Below, piece by piece: positions 36,344 to 45,473 of a stretch of DNA of 64,000 nucleotides (position 1 is the first letter of the stretch; every line of letters begins with the position of its first letter). Location of the stretch: assembly GCF_003025615.1 (NCBI RefSeq), contig NZ_PYMJ01000029.1, forward strand, positions 1 through 64,000, read 5' to 3'. The notes under the pieces are model-generated. The model was not told the origin of the DNA. It did not search any database and saw only the letters and a program-made list of their open reading frames with translations. A program made the translations under genes and the position numbers. This DNA comes from Photobacterium frigidiphilum (GTDB lineage Bacteria > Pseudomonadota > Gammaproteobacteria > Enterobacterales > Vibrionaceae).

Positions 36344-37915
36344 ATGTCTCAGATTTCCAAAAAAACGACACTATGGGAATTTTTCCAAAGTCTCGGTAAA
36401 ACCTTCATGTTGCCAGTCGCATTGCTTGCGTTCTCCGGTATCTTGTTGGGTGTAGGCAGTTCATTGTCTAGCAGCGCAGTAAAAGAAAGTATGCCGTTGC
36501 TGGATAATATGGTGCTCCAGCTTATCTTCATGTGGATGACAAAAATTGGCTTAGTTGCCTTCATTTATTTGCCTGTGATGTTTGCCGTTGCAATTCCATT
36601 AGGTTTGGCACGTGAAGAAAAAGGTGTTGCTGCATTTTCCGGTTTTGTCGGTTATGCCGCGTTAAATTTATCGATTAATTTCTACCTGACGGTGGCGAAT
36701 GTATTGGGTAACCCTGAACAGGAAGCTGCATATGGTGTGAAGTCGATTATTGGTGTTGATTCAATTGATACTGGTATTCTAGGTGCGGTGATTGTCGGTA
36801 TTATTGTTGCCAAACTGCATATACGTTTTTATACCTATAAGATGCCTGATGCATTAGCATTTTTTGGTGGCGCCCGTTTTGTTCCTATTATTACTACTCT
36901 TGTTTTAGGCGTTGTCGGTTTAGCTGTTCCTCTTGTTTGGCCTTATTTTGCTGCTGGTATTAATGGTGTTGGCACGGCTATTTCTCATGCAGGTCCTTTT
37001 GGTCCGTTCTTATTTGGTACGGGTGAACGTCTATTATTGCCTGTTGGTTTACACCATATTTTAGTGGCATTGGTTCGCTTCACTGAAGCGGGCGGTACGA
37101 TGGATGTGTGTGGTGAGACCGTTAGCGGCGCTCTAAATATTTTCTACTCTGAGTTATCTTGTTCAACCACCGATGGTTTCTCTCCTACGGCAACAGCGTT
37201 CTTGTCGCAAGGTAAAATGCCAACATTCTTAGGTGGCTTACCGGGCGCAGCACTTGCAATGTATCACTGTGCACGCCCTGAAAACCGCAGCAAGGTAAAA
37301 GCATTGTTGCTATCGGGTGTAGTGGCGTGTTGGGTTGGTGGTATTACTGAGCCGCTTGAATTCTTGTTCCTATTTGTTGCGCCTGTACTGTACTTCATTC
37401 ATGCCATCTTAACGGGTTTCGGTTTCATGGTTATGGGGCTGCTAGATGTCACGATTGGTAATACCGATGGCAATATTATCGACTTCTTAATCTTTGGTGT
37501 ACTGCAAGGTACAGCGACGAAGTGGTATGTGGTACCGGTTGTCGCGGCAATTTGGTTCGCGATGTACTACAGTATTTTCCGCTTCGCAATCACGCGCTTT
37601 AACCTTAAAACACCGGGTCGTGAAGTTGAAGTGCAAGACGAGTTGGCAGCAGCTGTAACAGGCGATAAAAACTTGGGTTACAAAGGCGATATTATTTTAG
37701 CAGCACTGGGTGGTGCAGATAATATTCTAGCGTTAGATAACTGTATTACTCGTCTGCGTATGTCGGTAAAAGATATGTCTTTAGTTAACGATGCTGTACT
37801 GAAAGCTAATGGTGCGCTAGGGGTCGTGAAGTTAGATGAACATAATCTACAAGTGGTGATTGGACCGCAAGTTCATATGGTTAAAAATGAAATGCAAAGC
37901 TTAATGCCAGCATAA
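36344..37915 (+). CDS. malX: PTS maltose/glucose-type EIICB component MalX
   Basis: 523 residues. Inner-membrane EIIC domain (about 1-415) with ten or so segments, including GTGERLLLPVGLHHI and the GGITEPLEFLFLF active-site loop. The EIIB domain is at the C-terminus with phosphocysteine Cys467 (LDNCITRLR). It relies on a separate EIIA-Glc. E. coli MalX (530 residues) transports glucose and maltose weakly; the true substrate there is unresolved. AGAGGT precedes the ATG. Confidence 0.94.
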   Translation: MSQISKKTTLWEFFQSLGKTFMLPVALLAFSGILLGVGSSLSSSAVKESMPLLDNMVLQLIFMWMTKIGLVAFIYLPVMFAVAIPLGLAREEKGVAAFSGFVGYAALNLSINFYLTVANVLGNPEQEAAYGVKSIIGVDSIDTGILGAVIVGIIVAKLHIRFYTYKMPDALAFFGGARFVPIITTLVLGVVGLAVPLVWPYFAAGINGVGTAISHAGPFGPFLFGTGERLLLPVGLHHILVALVRFTEAGGTMDVCGETVSGALNIFYSELSCSTTDGFSPTATAFLSQGKMPTFLGGLPGAALAMYHCARPENRSKVKALLLSGVVACWVGGITEPLEFLFLFVAPVLYFIHAILTGFGFMVMGLLDVTIGNTDGNIIDFLIFGVLQGTATKWYVVPVVAAIWFAMYYSIFRFAITRFNLKTPGREVEVQDELAAAVTGDKNLGYKGDIILAALGGADNILALDNCITRLRMSVKDMSLVNDAVLKANGALGVVKLDEHNLQVVIGPQVHMVKNEMQSLMPA

Positions 37916-37933
37916 ACCCACCTACTTATATTA

Positions 37934-37961
37934 CGGGGAGCTTAGCTCCCCGTTTTTCTTT
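37934..37961 (+). terminator. Intrinsic terminator between malX and malY
   Basis: cggggagc, TTA loop, gctccccg and a T-rich tail (tttttctttt). It stands inside what is an operon in E. coli, so malY may be expressed at a fraction of malX. Confidence 0.88.
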
Positions 37962-37980
37962 TCCGAATTTGAGGTTTGTT

Positions 37981-39153
37981 ATGTTTGATTTTTCTACCAC
38001 GGTGAATCGCTATGGTACGTATTGTACGCAGTGGGATTATGTAGAAGATCGGTTTGGCCAAGCTGATTTATTGCCGTTTACTATTTCTGATATGGATTTT
38101 GAAACTGCGCCATGTATTCAGCAAGCATTACAGCAACGTCTTGAACATGGCGTTTTAGGGTATAGCCGCTGGAATCATGATGATTTTAAGCTGGCGATAA
38201 CAGGGTGGTTTGAGAAACGTTTTAATGTGCACCTGCCTGTCGAATCGGTGGTTTACGGACCCTCGGTGATCTACATTATTTCTCAATTGGTGCAGATTTG
38301 GTCTGAGCAAGGCGACGGTGTGTTAGTACACACTCCTGCTTATGACGCCTTTGGCAATATGCTGAATGCGAACCAACGTCAATTGTTGGAAAGCCCATTA
38401 TTAAAAACAGCTGAGGGCTATCAAATTGACTGGCCACAATTTGAAGCACAGGCGGCGTTGCCTCATTGCAAGATTTTATTATTGTGCAGCCCGCAAAATC
38501 CCACTGGGCGGGTATGGACCAAAGCAGAGCTGATACGTATGGCAGAAGTTTGTCAGCGCCATAACGTCAAAGTGATTTCTGATGATATTCATATGGATGT
38601 CGCTTACTCCTCGTATACTCCTTGGTCTGAGGTTGCGGTGAATAATGATTGGGCATTGGTTACATCTGGATCTAAATCCTTCAATATTCCCGCGTTGACT
38701 GGTTCATATGCATTTATGCCTGATAAGGCAACACGTGAAGCTTTTTTATTGCAATTAAAGGCAGCGCACGGGTTATCTTCCCCTTCTATTTTGGGCGTTA
38801 TTGGACATATCGCGGCGTATCAATATGGTGATGAATGGCTGGATGCATTGAAAGGCTATTTACATGCGAATTTAGAGTATGTTGCCGAGCGGCTTAATTT
38901 GGAATTCCCAACCATTAATTATCAAGTTCCTGACGGTACTTACTTAGCGTGGATTGACTTGAATTCACTGAATATTGATATGGATGAATTGCAGCGCACT
39001 TTAATTAATGATCATAAAGTGGCCATTATGCGAGGTGATACGTATGGCTCTGCAGGCAAAGGGTACATCAGATTAAATGTGGGTTGTCCCCGCAGTAAAG
39101 TGGTAACAGGTGTAGCAGCACTGATTACCGCATTGCAGACGACTCGTCAGTAA
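37981..39153 (+). CDS. malY: MalY: PLP-dependent cystathionine beta-lyase-like protein
   Basis: 390 residues, equal to E. coli MalY. Fold-type I aminotransferase with the PLP Schiff-base lysine Lys232 in SGSKSFNIPALTG. Other shared segments are YCTQWDYVEDRFGQADLLPF, GVLGYSRW and LLCSPQNPTGRVW. E. coli MalY cleaves C-S bonds and also binds and inhibits the maltose activator MalT. Start ATG 37981 with GAGG upstream; an ATG at 37969 adds four residues. Confidence 0.94.
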   Translation: MFDFSTTVNRYGTYCTQWDYVEDRFGQADLLPFTISDMDFETAPCIQQALQQRLEHGVLGYSRWNHDDFKLAITGWFEKRFNVHLPVESVVYGPSVIYIISQLVQIWSEQGDGVLVHTPAYDAFGNMLNANQRQLLESPLLKTAEGYQIDWPQFEAQAALPHCKILLLCSPQNPTGRVWTKAELIRMAEVCQRHNVKVISDDIHMDVAYSSYTPWSEVAVNNDWALVTSGSKSFNIPALTGSYAFMPDKATREAFLLQLKAAHGLSSPSILGVIGHIAAYQYGDEWLDALKGYLHANLEYVAERLNLEFPTINYQVPDGTYLAWIDLNSLNIDMDELQRTLINDHKVAIMRGDTYGSAGKGYIRLNVGCPRSKVVTGVAALITALQTTRQ

Positions 39154-39210
39154 TGTTTTTAATTATAAATAGTTGGGTGTTAGTAAATACTTACCGACTT
39201 TTTATACGGT

Positions 39211-39246
39211 AGATTTAGCGTAGCTGAGAGTTGCTACGCTAAATCT
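39211..39246. terminator. Inverted repeat between malY and the EamA gene
   Basis: agatttagcgtagc and its exact complement gctacgctaaatct with 8 nt between: a 14-bp perfect stem between convergent genes. A T run is absent, so a weak or Rho-aided terminator is assumed. Confidence 0.65.
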
Positions 39247-39269
39247 GGTGTTCTTTATGGTTTAAGGCG

Positions 39270-40238
39270 TTACTTCAAACTGGGTGATTGAGGTTTTATT
39301 GGAGAGTTAATCTCGAGCATTCCAGCTGGTACTCGCTTCATTTGAGCTAGAGTGAGCCCAACCAATACCATGCCCCCTCCAATTAGATGGTACTGACTAG
39401 GATGAACACCCAGCATCACAATACTAATACTGGCGGTAAATAACGGTACTAAATTCATGAACAAGGTTGAGCGTGCAGCGCCAATTTGAGTTACCCCTTT
39501 TAGCCAGCACCATGGCGCAATAATTGAGGCAGCAAAGGCGGCAAATGCGACCATAGGTAAGGCGCTAAGCGAAATGGCTGTTGTCTCGCTACTCAGCAAT
39601 AAAGGCAGTTGTAGCAAGGCACCCAGAAATACTTGGCAATACACTGCGCACCAAGGTGTTAATGGTAGCTTCCAGCGATTCAGTAATACGGAATACAAAG
39701 CATAAGAGAGGCTGGAAACAAACATAAGCATGTCGCCTTGCTTTAACCCTTGCGTCAGTAATTGGTTCAGGTTGCCTTCGCTCAGCATGTATATCAAACC
39801 AATGAATGAGATTAACGCTCCAATTAAGGTGTGGATTCGCAATTTAGTGCCTAACAGGGGCACGGCGAGAAACAGACCAAATAAGGGCATTAGCGAGAGA
39901 AAAATTGCAATGTTTGTGGCGCTGGTGGTGTAAGCCGCGTAATACGCCAAGCTTTGATTTAATACCATGCCGAGCGATGCCAACACAGTTAGTTTTGTTA
40001 GGTGCGCTTTTATTTGCAGGCGTTGTCGATAAACGGTTGTAAGACAGAAGGGTGTGAGCAACAGCAAAGCGAAAAACCAGCGATAAAATGCAATAGCCCC
40101 AGGCTCAATCGTGGCTGTTGCCATTTTACTAACCACGGCATTGGTCGCCCAAATAGCAACTGCCAAAATGGGGAATAAAAACCCGATAAACGGATAGTTA
40201 GCGTATCGACTCCCTGAGTGATGCTTAGTCATAGTCAT
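39270..40238 (-). CDS. EamA/DMT-family transporter
   Basis: 322 residues with ten predicted membrane helices in two EamA repeats; each starts with the family pattern (FPILAVAIWATNAVVSKMA and DMLMFVSSLSYALYSVLLNR). Members export amino acids, purines and other metabolites; the substrate here is unknown. It is divergent from an AraC-type regulator over 148 bp holding a perfect 24-bp palindrome of the MalI operator type. Confidence 0.88.
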   Translation of the reverse strand: MTMTKHHSGSRYANYPFIGFLFPILAVAIWATNAVVSKMATATIEPGAIAFYRWFFALLLLTPFCLTTVYRQRLQIKAHLTKLTVLASLGMVLNQSLAYYAAYTTSATNIAIFLSLMPLFGLFLAVPLLGTKLRIHTLIGALISFIGLIYMLSEGNLNQLLTQGLKQGDMLMFVSSLSYALYSVLLNRWKLPLTPWCAVYCQVFLGALLQLPLLLSSETTAISLSALPMVAFAAFAASIIAPWCWLKGVTQIGAARSTLFMNLVPLFTASISIVMLGVHPSQYHLIGGGMVLVGLTLAQMKRVPAGMLEINSPIKPQSPSLK

Positions 40239-40270
40239 TTTCTCTCATTGATGTAGGGGGATTACAAATT

Positions 40271-40294
40271 ATTAGGTAAAACGTTTTACCTAAT
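40271..40294. promoter_or_regulatory. 24-bp palindromic operator of MalI type
   Basis: attaggtaaaac followed by gttttacctaat: a perfect palindrome with the same GGTAAAACGTTTT core as the site at 36193. It lies 33 bp upstream of the transporter start and 93 bp upstream of the AraC gene. MalI, or another LacI-family protein, could control both promoters. Confidence 0.75.
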
Positions 40295-40386
40295 GAGAGT
40301 GTTACATGGCGGGAGAGAACCTGATATGCCAAACCAGACAGTCAATTGACCGTGTCAGACAACGTACATGTGAGCAAGGTGGAACG

Positions 40387-41190
40387 ATGGAACAACGACA
40401 ATTTATGCCCCAATTAGTTGAGCAATTGCCCACTGATGTTTTTATTCATTATTTCCATATCGCCGCAGGCACAGAAACCTTACCTCATCATCACCGCTGG
40501 GGGCAGGTGCACCTTATTAAGCATGGTGTATTAGAGATGGAAGTTGAAGGACAAAAAATGGTGTCGCCTGCTGGGTATGCCATTTGGACACCTGCTAATG
40601 TGGTTCACCGAGCTTATAACCGTAAAGACATCGAATATTGTGCGATTAACATTAATCAGCACCTTGTGGCTCAGTTGCCTCAGCAAGCCTGCATGATTGC
40701 ATTATCCCCTTTAGTGCAGGCAATCATTGATGATTTGGTTCATCGAGAAGTGGCGGCAGTTGATAACTATCAAGATCAATGCCTGACTGATGTTCTGATT
40801 GCACGCCTAGCCTCTGCTAAGCGTATGGATAACTTTCTACCTACTACATCAGATACCTTGTTGCATCCCATTCTGGTGTCTCTGGAGGCCGATCCTGCTG
40901 ATACTCGCTCGTTGGGGGAATGGGCCAAACAGGTGTATTCCACCGAGCGTACATTAACCCGTCGTTTTCAGTGTGAATTGAAGATGAGCTTTAATGAATG
41001 GCGACAGCGCTTAAAGGTGGTTCATGCTCTGCATTTATTGAAATTGCAGTATTCGATTAATGATGTCGCTTTTAGCCTTGGTTATAGCCAAGCCTCTTCA
41101 TTTATAAAAATGTTTCGTCGTCAAACCGGTATGACACCAGAAGTTTACCGCTCGAAGCTACTGACATTAACCCAGCAAGACGAAAGGTAA
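40387..41190 (+). CDS. AraC-family transcriptional regulator
   Basis: 267 residues from ATG 40387 (MEQRQFMPQLVEQLPTDVFI), which follows aaggtggaacg; an ATG at 40306 adds 27 residues without homology appeal. The N-terminal half is a cupin (HHHRWGQVHLIKHGVLEMEV) that senses a small ligand. The C-terminal half has two HTHs (STERTLTRRFQCELKMSFNE and NDVAFSLGYSQASSFIKMFR). Relatives that pair with a divergent exporter control that exporter, which is the likely role. Confidence 0.88.
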   Translation: MEQRQFMPQLVEQLPTDVFIHYFHIAAGTETLPHHHRWGQVHLIKHGVLEMEVEGQKMVSPAGYAIWTPANVVHRAYNRKDIEYCAININQHLVAQLPQQACMIALSPLVQAIIDDLVHREVAAVDNYQDQCLTDVLIARLASAKRMDNFLPTTSDTLLHPILVSLEADPADTRSLGEWAKQVYSTERTLTRRFQCELKMSFNEWRQRLKVVHALHLLKLQYSINDVAFSLGYSQASSFIKMFRRQTGMTPEVYRSKLLTLTQQDER

Positions 41191-41194
41191 ATCG

Positions 41195-41434
41195 ATGATG
41201 AAAAGGCCTCGATTGTTAGGAAACTTGATACGAATAAATATAAAAGATCACTTGAAGCAATGGATGCAAAAGAGTTGTACGGCGGAGTTGCAAGGCAGTG
41301 TGGATGAACAAGCGCTAGAGCGGTTATCTGATGGGCAACTAAAAGCCTTGGTAACGAACGGTATAAGTAAAAATGAAAAATATGCCGCTCAGCAGTTACT
41401 GTTAAAAAGGGCGATGAAAGAAAGAGAGAAATAA
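41195..41434 (+). CDS. Hypothetical protein, 79 residues
   Basis: Starts 4 bp after the AraC gene with GAAAGG upstream, so probably translated from the same mRNA. Basic and helical (MMKRPRLLGNLIRINIKDHL at the start), no membrane segment or signal peptide, and one Cys. I do not recognise it. Confidence 0.55.
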   Translation: MMKRPRLLGNLIRINIKDHLKQWMQKSCTAELQGSVDEQALERLSDGQLKALVTNGISKNEKYAAQQLLLKRAMKEREK

Positions 41435-41442
41435 AAATGTGA

Positions 41443-41476
41443 CAAAAAAAAGGCTCACACCCAAAAGTGCAAGCCT
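41443..41476 (-). terminator. Terminator after fis
   Basis: On the minus strand aggcttgcact, short loop, ggtgtgagcct, then eight T. The stem contains GU pairs and a mismatch. Confidence 0.75.
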
Positions 41477-41503
41477 CAATAATGCTTTCCCAAACCTTTC
41501 GGT

Positions 41504-41800
41504 TTAGTTCATGCCGTATTTCTTAAGCTTCTTACGAAGTGTACCGCGGTTGATACCCATCATAGTTGCTGCACGTGTTTGGTTACCACGTGTGTACTGC
41601 ATGATTGTATCTAATAGCGGTTGCTCAACCTCTGCAAGCACTAGCTCGTACAGATCGTCGACTTCCTGACCATTTAACTGAGCAAGATAGTTTTTTAGCG
41701 ACGCTTTAACAGAGTCACGTAGTGGCTTCTGTGTGATTTGGTCTTGTGACGTTACAGTTGTTACTGTTAACGCTTCGGAAGTCAGATTTTGTTCGAACAT
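41504..41800 (-). CDS. fis: Nucleoid protein Fis
   Basis: 98 residues, the enteric length. Growth-phase DNA-bending factor that activates rRNA and tRNA promoters and assists inversion. The C-terminal HTH (RAATMMGINRGTLRKKLKKY) is near identical to E. coli. Encoded directly behind dusB (23-bp gap), the conserved dusB-fis operon. Confidence 0.98.
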   Translation of the reverse strand: MFEQNLTSEALTVTTVTSQDQITQKPLRDSVKASLKNYLAQLNGQEVDDLYELVLAEVEQPLLDTIMQYTRGNQTRAATMMGINRGTLRKKLKKYGMN

Positions 41801-41823
41801 AATTCTGTAAGCTCTTCTAGTAT

Positions 41824-42789
41824 TTATGCAACGTTTTCGAAGTAGCCTTGCAGCGCATCGATTTGCTCTTGAGCATTCTCGAGTGCGTTGAAGGACCGAC
41901 GGAAATTACCAGCTGGTGCATGTTCTTTTAAGTACCAAGACACGTGTTTACGTGCAATGCGCAACCCTAAATATTCACCGTAGAAACGATGAAGTTCTTG
42001 AACATGTCCCAACATAATTCCACTTACCTCATCCATAGATGGGGCAGGCAGGTATTCGCCGGTTGTTAAGTAATGCTGGATTTCTCTAAAAATCCACGGT
42101 CGCCCTTGTGCAGGACGGCCAATCATCAAAGCATCTGCACCCGTATAATCGAGTACAAAGCGAGCCTTTTCCGGTGAATCGATATCACCGTTAGCAATTA
42201 CCGGAATGGATACCGCTTGTTTAGCTGCTCTGATGTAGTCATATTCCGCTTCACCTTTGTACATGCAAGACTTCGTTCGCCCATGAAGCGCTAAAGCTTG
42301 AATGCCACATTGTTCCGCGATTTTAGCAATGTCGACACAGTTACGGTTGTCTAAATCCCAACCCGTACGCGTTTTTAGCGTAACAGGTACATCGACTGCA
42401 CCCACAACGCTACGAAGAATCTCTTCGATTAGCGCAGGGTGTTGCAGTAATGCAGAACCAGCCAAGCGTTTGTTAACCTTTTTCGCTGGACAACCCATGT
42501 TGATATCGATGATTTGCGCACCGTTCTCAACACTAAATTGTGCAGCTTCAGCCATCAGCTTTGGATCTGCTCCTGCAATTTGAACCGAGCGAATCCCCGA
42601 TTCACCTTCATGAACCATTCGGTTCTGCGATTTAGCCGTTTTCCATAGATCTGGATTCGACGACATCATCTCGCTAACAGCCATTCCCGCGCCGTAGCGA
42701 AGGCATAGTTCACGAAATGGCCGATCGGTCACACCCGCCATTGGCGCGACTATCAGCTGGTTGTTTAGTTGATATGGACCGATTTGCAA
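41824..42789 (-). CDS. dusB: tRNA-dihydrouridine synthase B
   Basis: 321 residues, FMN-dependent TIM barrel that makes dihydrouridine at U17 in tRNA D-loops. Starts MQIGPYQLNNQLIVAPMAGV; active-site Cys in INMGCPAKKVNK; phosphate-binding IGRPAQGRPW. First gene of the dusB-fis operon. Confidence 0.96.
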   Translation of the reverse strand: MQIGPYQLNNQLIVAPMAGVTDRPFRELCLRYGAGMAVSEMMSSNPDLWKTAKSQNRMVHEGESGIRSVQIAGADPKLMAEAAQFSVENGAQIIDINMGCPAKKVNKRLAGSALLQHPALIEEILRSVVGAVDVPVTLKTRTGWDLDNRNCVDIAKIAEQCGIQALALHGRTKSCMYKGEAEYDYIRAAKQAVSIPVIANGDIDSPEKARFVLDYTGADALMIGRPAQGRPWIFREIQHYLTTGEYLPAPSMDEVSGIMLGHVQELHRFYGEYLGLRIARKHVSWYLKEHAPAGNFRRSFNALENAQEQIDALQGYFENVA

Positions 42790-42822
42790 TGTCTGTACCT
42801 GACTGTGCCAGTAAGGGCGCGC

Positions 42823-42851
42823 ATTTTACGCATTTTTTCCCTTTCTGAAAA
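42823..42851 (-). promoter_or_regulatory. dusB-fis promoter with stringent discriminator
   Basis: On the minus strand TTTTCA (42851-42846), 17 bp, TAAAAT (42828-42823), then GCGCGCCC. The poor -35 and GC-rich discriminator fit a growth-rate-controlled promoter, as for E. coli fis. Upstream 42872-42925 is very A/T-rich, with a near-palindrome gtttttgtttaacaaaaac and two copies of gaaaaacatac that may be Fis or other activator sites. Confidence 0.7.
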
Positions 42852-42961
42852 GACCAATAATTGAGCATTTAGTTTTTGTTTAACAAAAACGTATGTTTTT
42901 CAATCGATTGTATGTTTTTCGCACAATAAAAAAGGTAAATTAAAATGACTAATGGCGAAAA

Positions 42962-43846
42962 TTACGCCTTACAACCTGAAATTCGGCACCATTCATCACG
43001 TGCAACAACTGGGTCTAATGCCAATTCGTCGCTGTAATATGTGGAGACGTCTTCAGCTTGAATTTCTAATACACCAGAAATTGCTAGCTTGCCGCCCGAC
43101 TTCACAAGGCTTTTTATTACTGGTGAAAGTTCACGTAATGGACCCGCAAGAATGTTTGCAACAACCACGTCTGCTTGTACGTCGGTAGGCTGATCTTTAG
43201 GTAGGAAAAGCTCTAATTTATCAGAAACACCGTTACGTTCTGCGTTATCGCGTGATGCTTGGATTGCTTGTGGATCGATATCGATACCAATCACTTTCTC
43301 TGCACCAAGCTTAAGTGCTGCAATGGCTAGAATGCCAGAGCCACAACCGAAGTCGATAATGGTTTTTCCAACTAAATCTTGACCGTCAAGCCACTCTAAA
43401 CATAACGACGTTGTTGGGTGAGTACCTGTACCGAATGCTAGACCTGGGTCAAGTAGTACATTAACAGCATTTGGTTCTGGTGCTTCACGCCAGCTTGGGC
43501 AGATCCATAAACGACGACCAAAACGCATTGGGTGGAAATTAACCATCCACTCACGTTCCCAATCTTTATCTTCTAATTGCTCAACTTTGTAAGCAAAATC
43601 GTCAGCAATTAGAGGGCTGTTCTTTAGCATGTTCAGCACGAAATCCATGTCGGCTTCAGCATCATATAAACCAATAACATCAGTATCACCCCACAGGCGA
43701 GTTTCACCTGGCATTGGTTCGAATACTGGTGTGTCTTGTGCGTCAAGGAAAGTGGCAGATAAAGCCCCCGTTTCTTCCATTAACATATCGCCAATCGCTT
43801 CAGCATTTTCAGCATTTGCGTTTAGTTTGATTTGAATCCAAGGCAT
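42962..43846 (-). CDS. prmA: Ribosomal protein L11 methyltransferase
   Basis: 294 residues (E. coli 293). Trimethylates L11, whose gene is at 9.9 kb here. SAM motif I is IIDFGCGSGILAIAALKLGA, post-motif VIGIDIDPQAI, and the substrate loop LDPGLAFGTGTHPTT precedes it. The start is at 43846 (MPWIQIKLNANA); an in-frame ATG at 43987 lies in non-coding-looking sequence. Confidence 0.96.
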   Translation of the reverse strand: MPWIQIKLNANAENAEAIGDMLMEETGALSATFLDAQDTPVFEPMPGETRLWGDTDVIGLYDAEADMDFVLNMLKNSPLIADDFAYKVEQLEDKDWEREWMVNFHPMRFGRRLWICPSWREAPEPNAVNVLLDPGLAFGTGTHPTTSLCLEWLDGQDLVGKTIIDFGCGSGILAIAALKLGAEKVIGIDIDPQAIQASRDNAERNGVSDKLELFLPKDQPTDVQADVVVANILAGPLRELSPVIKSLVKSGGKLAISGVLEIQAEDVSTYYSDELALDPVVARDEWCRISGCKA

Positions 43847-43962
43847 GGTTAATTCGCTTATTATTTGGCTACGGTTTGAACATAAGGGCGAGATTCTAGC
43901 ATGAAATTTCAGCAATCCACACCTATAGTACGTAATCACATCAGCCGTTTTTATTGATATAA

Positions 43963-43993
43963 AAAAAGATAGCACCGTTGGCGCCATCTTTAA
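43963..43993 (-). terminator. Terminator after panF
   Basis: On the minus strand aaagatggcgcc, AACG loop, ggtgctatcttt, then T run. GU pairs occur in the stem. Confidence 0.82.
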
Positions 43994-44018
43994 GATGTAT
44001 TGCAGAGACTTACCTGAA

Positions 44019-45473
44019 TCAATGTTGCGGTGCGGTTACCATCGCCGGTTTGGTAAGGCTGCCAAGCACAAAAGCAATCAGCCCAATGCCCAATGTCGGC
44101 ACGATGGCATGTAACCCGCCTAAGTCAGGCTTAATAACCGATAGGCTAATATAACACGCTAGACCGGATATCATTGACGCTAACGCCCCTGTCGCCGATG
44201 CCTTTTCCCAGTATAACCCGAGCACGAGTGGCCATAAGAACACCGCTTGCATGCCCCCAAAGGCTAATAGATTTAACCAGATGATCATGTCGGGCGGGTT
44301 AGTTGCGGCAATAAAGACCAAAATAGAAAAAATTCCGGTTACCCACAACGATAGCTTAGAAAGGTGCTTGTTGGCGTTAGGTCCTTCAGCGGCTTTGGGG
44401 TTGATGTAATTGAGGTACAAATCTTTCAGTAAGGTAGCCGAGGCTTGGATCAGTTGTGAGTCAATGCTCGACATAATAGCCGCCATAGGGCCCGCCAAGA
44501 AAATACCTGCAACCCAAGGGGACAAAACGGTCATCATCAAGGTGGGCATGATCTGATCTGGGCTGGCAATGTCGGGCACGATAGCACGACCTAATGCGCC
44601 GGATAAATGCATGCCTAACATGAGGAAAGCCACCATTGCAGTGCTTATCACCATTCCTCTATGCAATGAACGGCTGTCTTTATATGCCATACAGCGTACA
44701 GCTGCGTGAGGAAGGCCTATCACCCCAAAGCAGACTAGAATCCAGAAGCTCAACATAAAAGGCTGGCTTAGAAAATTATCAGGACCAAAGGGGGTAATCA
44801 ATGATGGGTCAATGTGATGTAATTCCGTTATCAGTTCACCGACACCGCCACCGACATGCACCACTCCTGCTAGCAGGGCAATGGTGCCAATAATCATCAT
44901 AACCCCTTGCAACGTATCGGTCATTGCAACGGCACGAAATCCGCCAATGGTCGTATACAAGCCAACAGTCACAGCAAAGATCATTAACCCTTGTGAATAG
45001 GGTAATCCGGTGACCGTTTGTAATAAGCGTGCACCACCTACAAATTGCACCACCATGGTGCCAAAGAAAGCGAGCAATAACGCTAAAGAAGCGAAGATGA
45101 CGACGGCTTTATTTTTATAGCGCGCATATAAAATATCATTAAGGGTTAAGGCATTATGTCGCCGGGCTTCAATGGCGAATTTTTTCCCAAGTACTCCCAG
45201 CGTTAACCACGCAGCAGGAAGCTGGATCATGGCAAGTAATACCCAACCGAGTCCCATTTTATATGCGGCGCCTGGCCCGCCAATAAACGAGCTGGCACTG
45301 GAATAGGTTGCTGCTAATGTCATGGCTAATACAAAGCCACCCATGCTGCGATTGCCAAGCAGGTATTCGTTTAAGAAGCCTTTAGATGAGGTACTTTTAC
45401 GTTGACTGAAAAATGCCAAGGCAAACACAGCGAGCAAATAGATCGCTAAAGGAATGAGTATTTGGCTATTCAT
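44019..45473 (-). CDS. panF: Sodium/pantothenate symporter
   Basis: 484 residues (E. coli 483), SSS family with 13 predicted helices. Starts MNSQILIPLAIYLLAVFALA at ATG 45473, overlapping the yhdT stop by 8 bp. Conserved blocks include YSSASSFIGGPGAAYKMGLG and MAAIMSSIDSQLIQASATLL. Supplies the substrate for CoaX in the same window. The order yhdT-panF-prmA is conserved with enterics. Confidence 0.96.
   Translation of the reverse strand: MNSQILIPLAIYLLAVFALAFFSQRKSTSSKGFLNEYLLGNRSMGGFVLAMTLAATYSSASSFIGGPGAAYKMGLGWVLLAMIQLPAAWLTLGVLGKKFAIEARRHNALTLNDILYARYKNKAVVIFASLALLLAFFGTMVVQFVGGARLLQTVTGLPYSQGLMIFAVTVGLYTTIGGFRAVAMTDTLQGVMMIIGTIALLAGVVHVGGGVGELITELHHIDPSLITPFGPDNFLSQPFMLSFWILVCFGVIGLPHAAVRCMAYKDSRSLHRGMVISTAMVAFLMLGMHLSGALGRAIVPDIASPDQIMPTLMMTVLSPWVAGIFLAGPMAAIMSSIDSQLIQASATLLKDLYLNYINPKAAEGPNANKHLSKLSLWVTGIFSILVFIAATNPPDMIIWLNLLAFGGMQAVFLWPLVLGLYWEKASATGALASMISGLACYISLSVIKPDLGGLHAIVPTLGIGLIAFVLGSLTKPAMVTAPQH

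Noticed and set aside
43847..43987. 47-residue N-terminal extension of PrmA
   Set aside because: No similarity to the family; the internal ATG gives the expected length and start.
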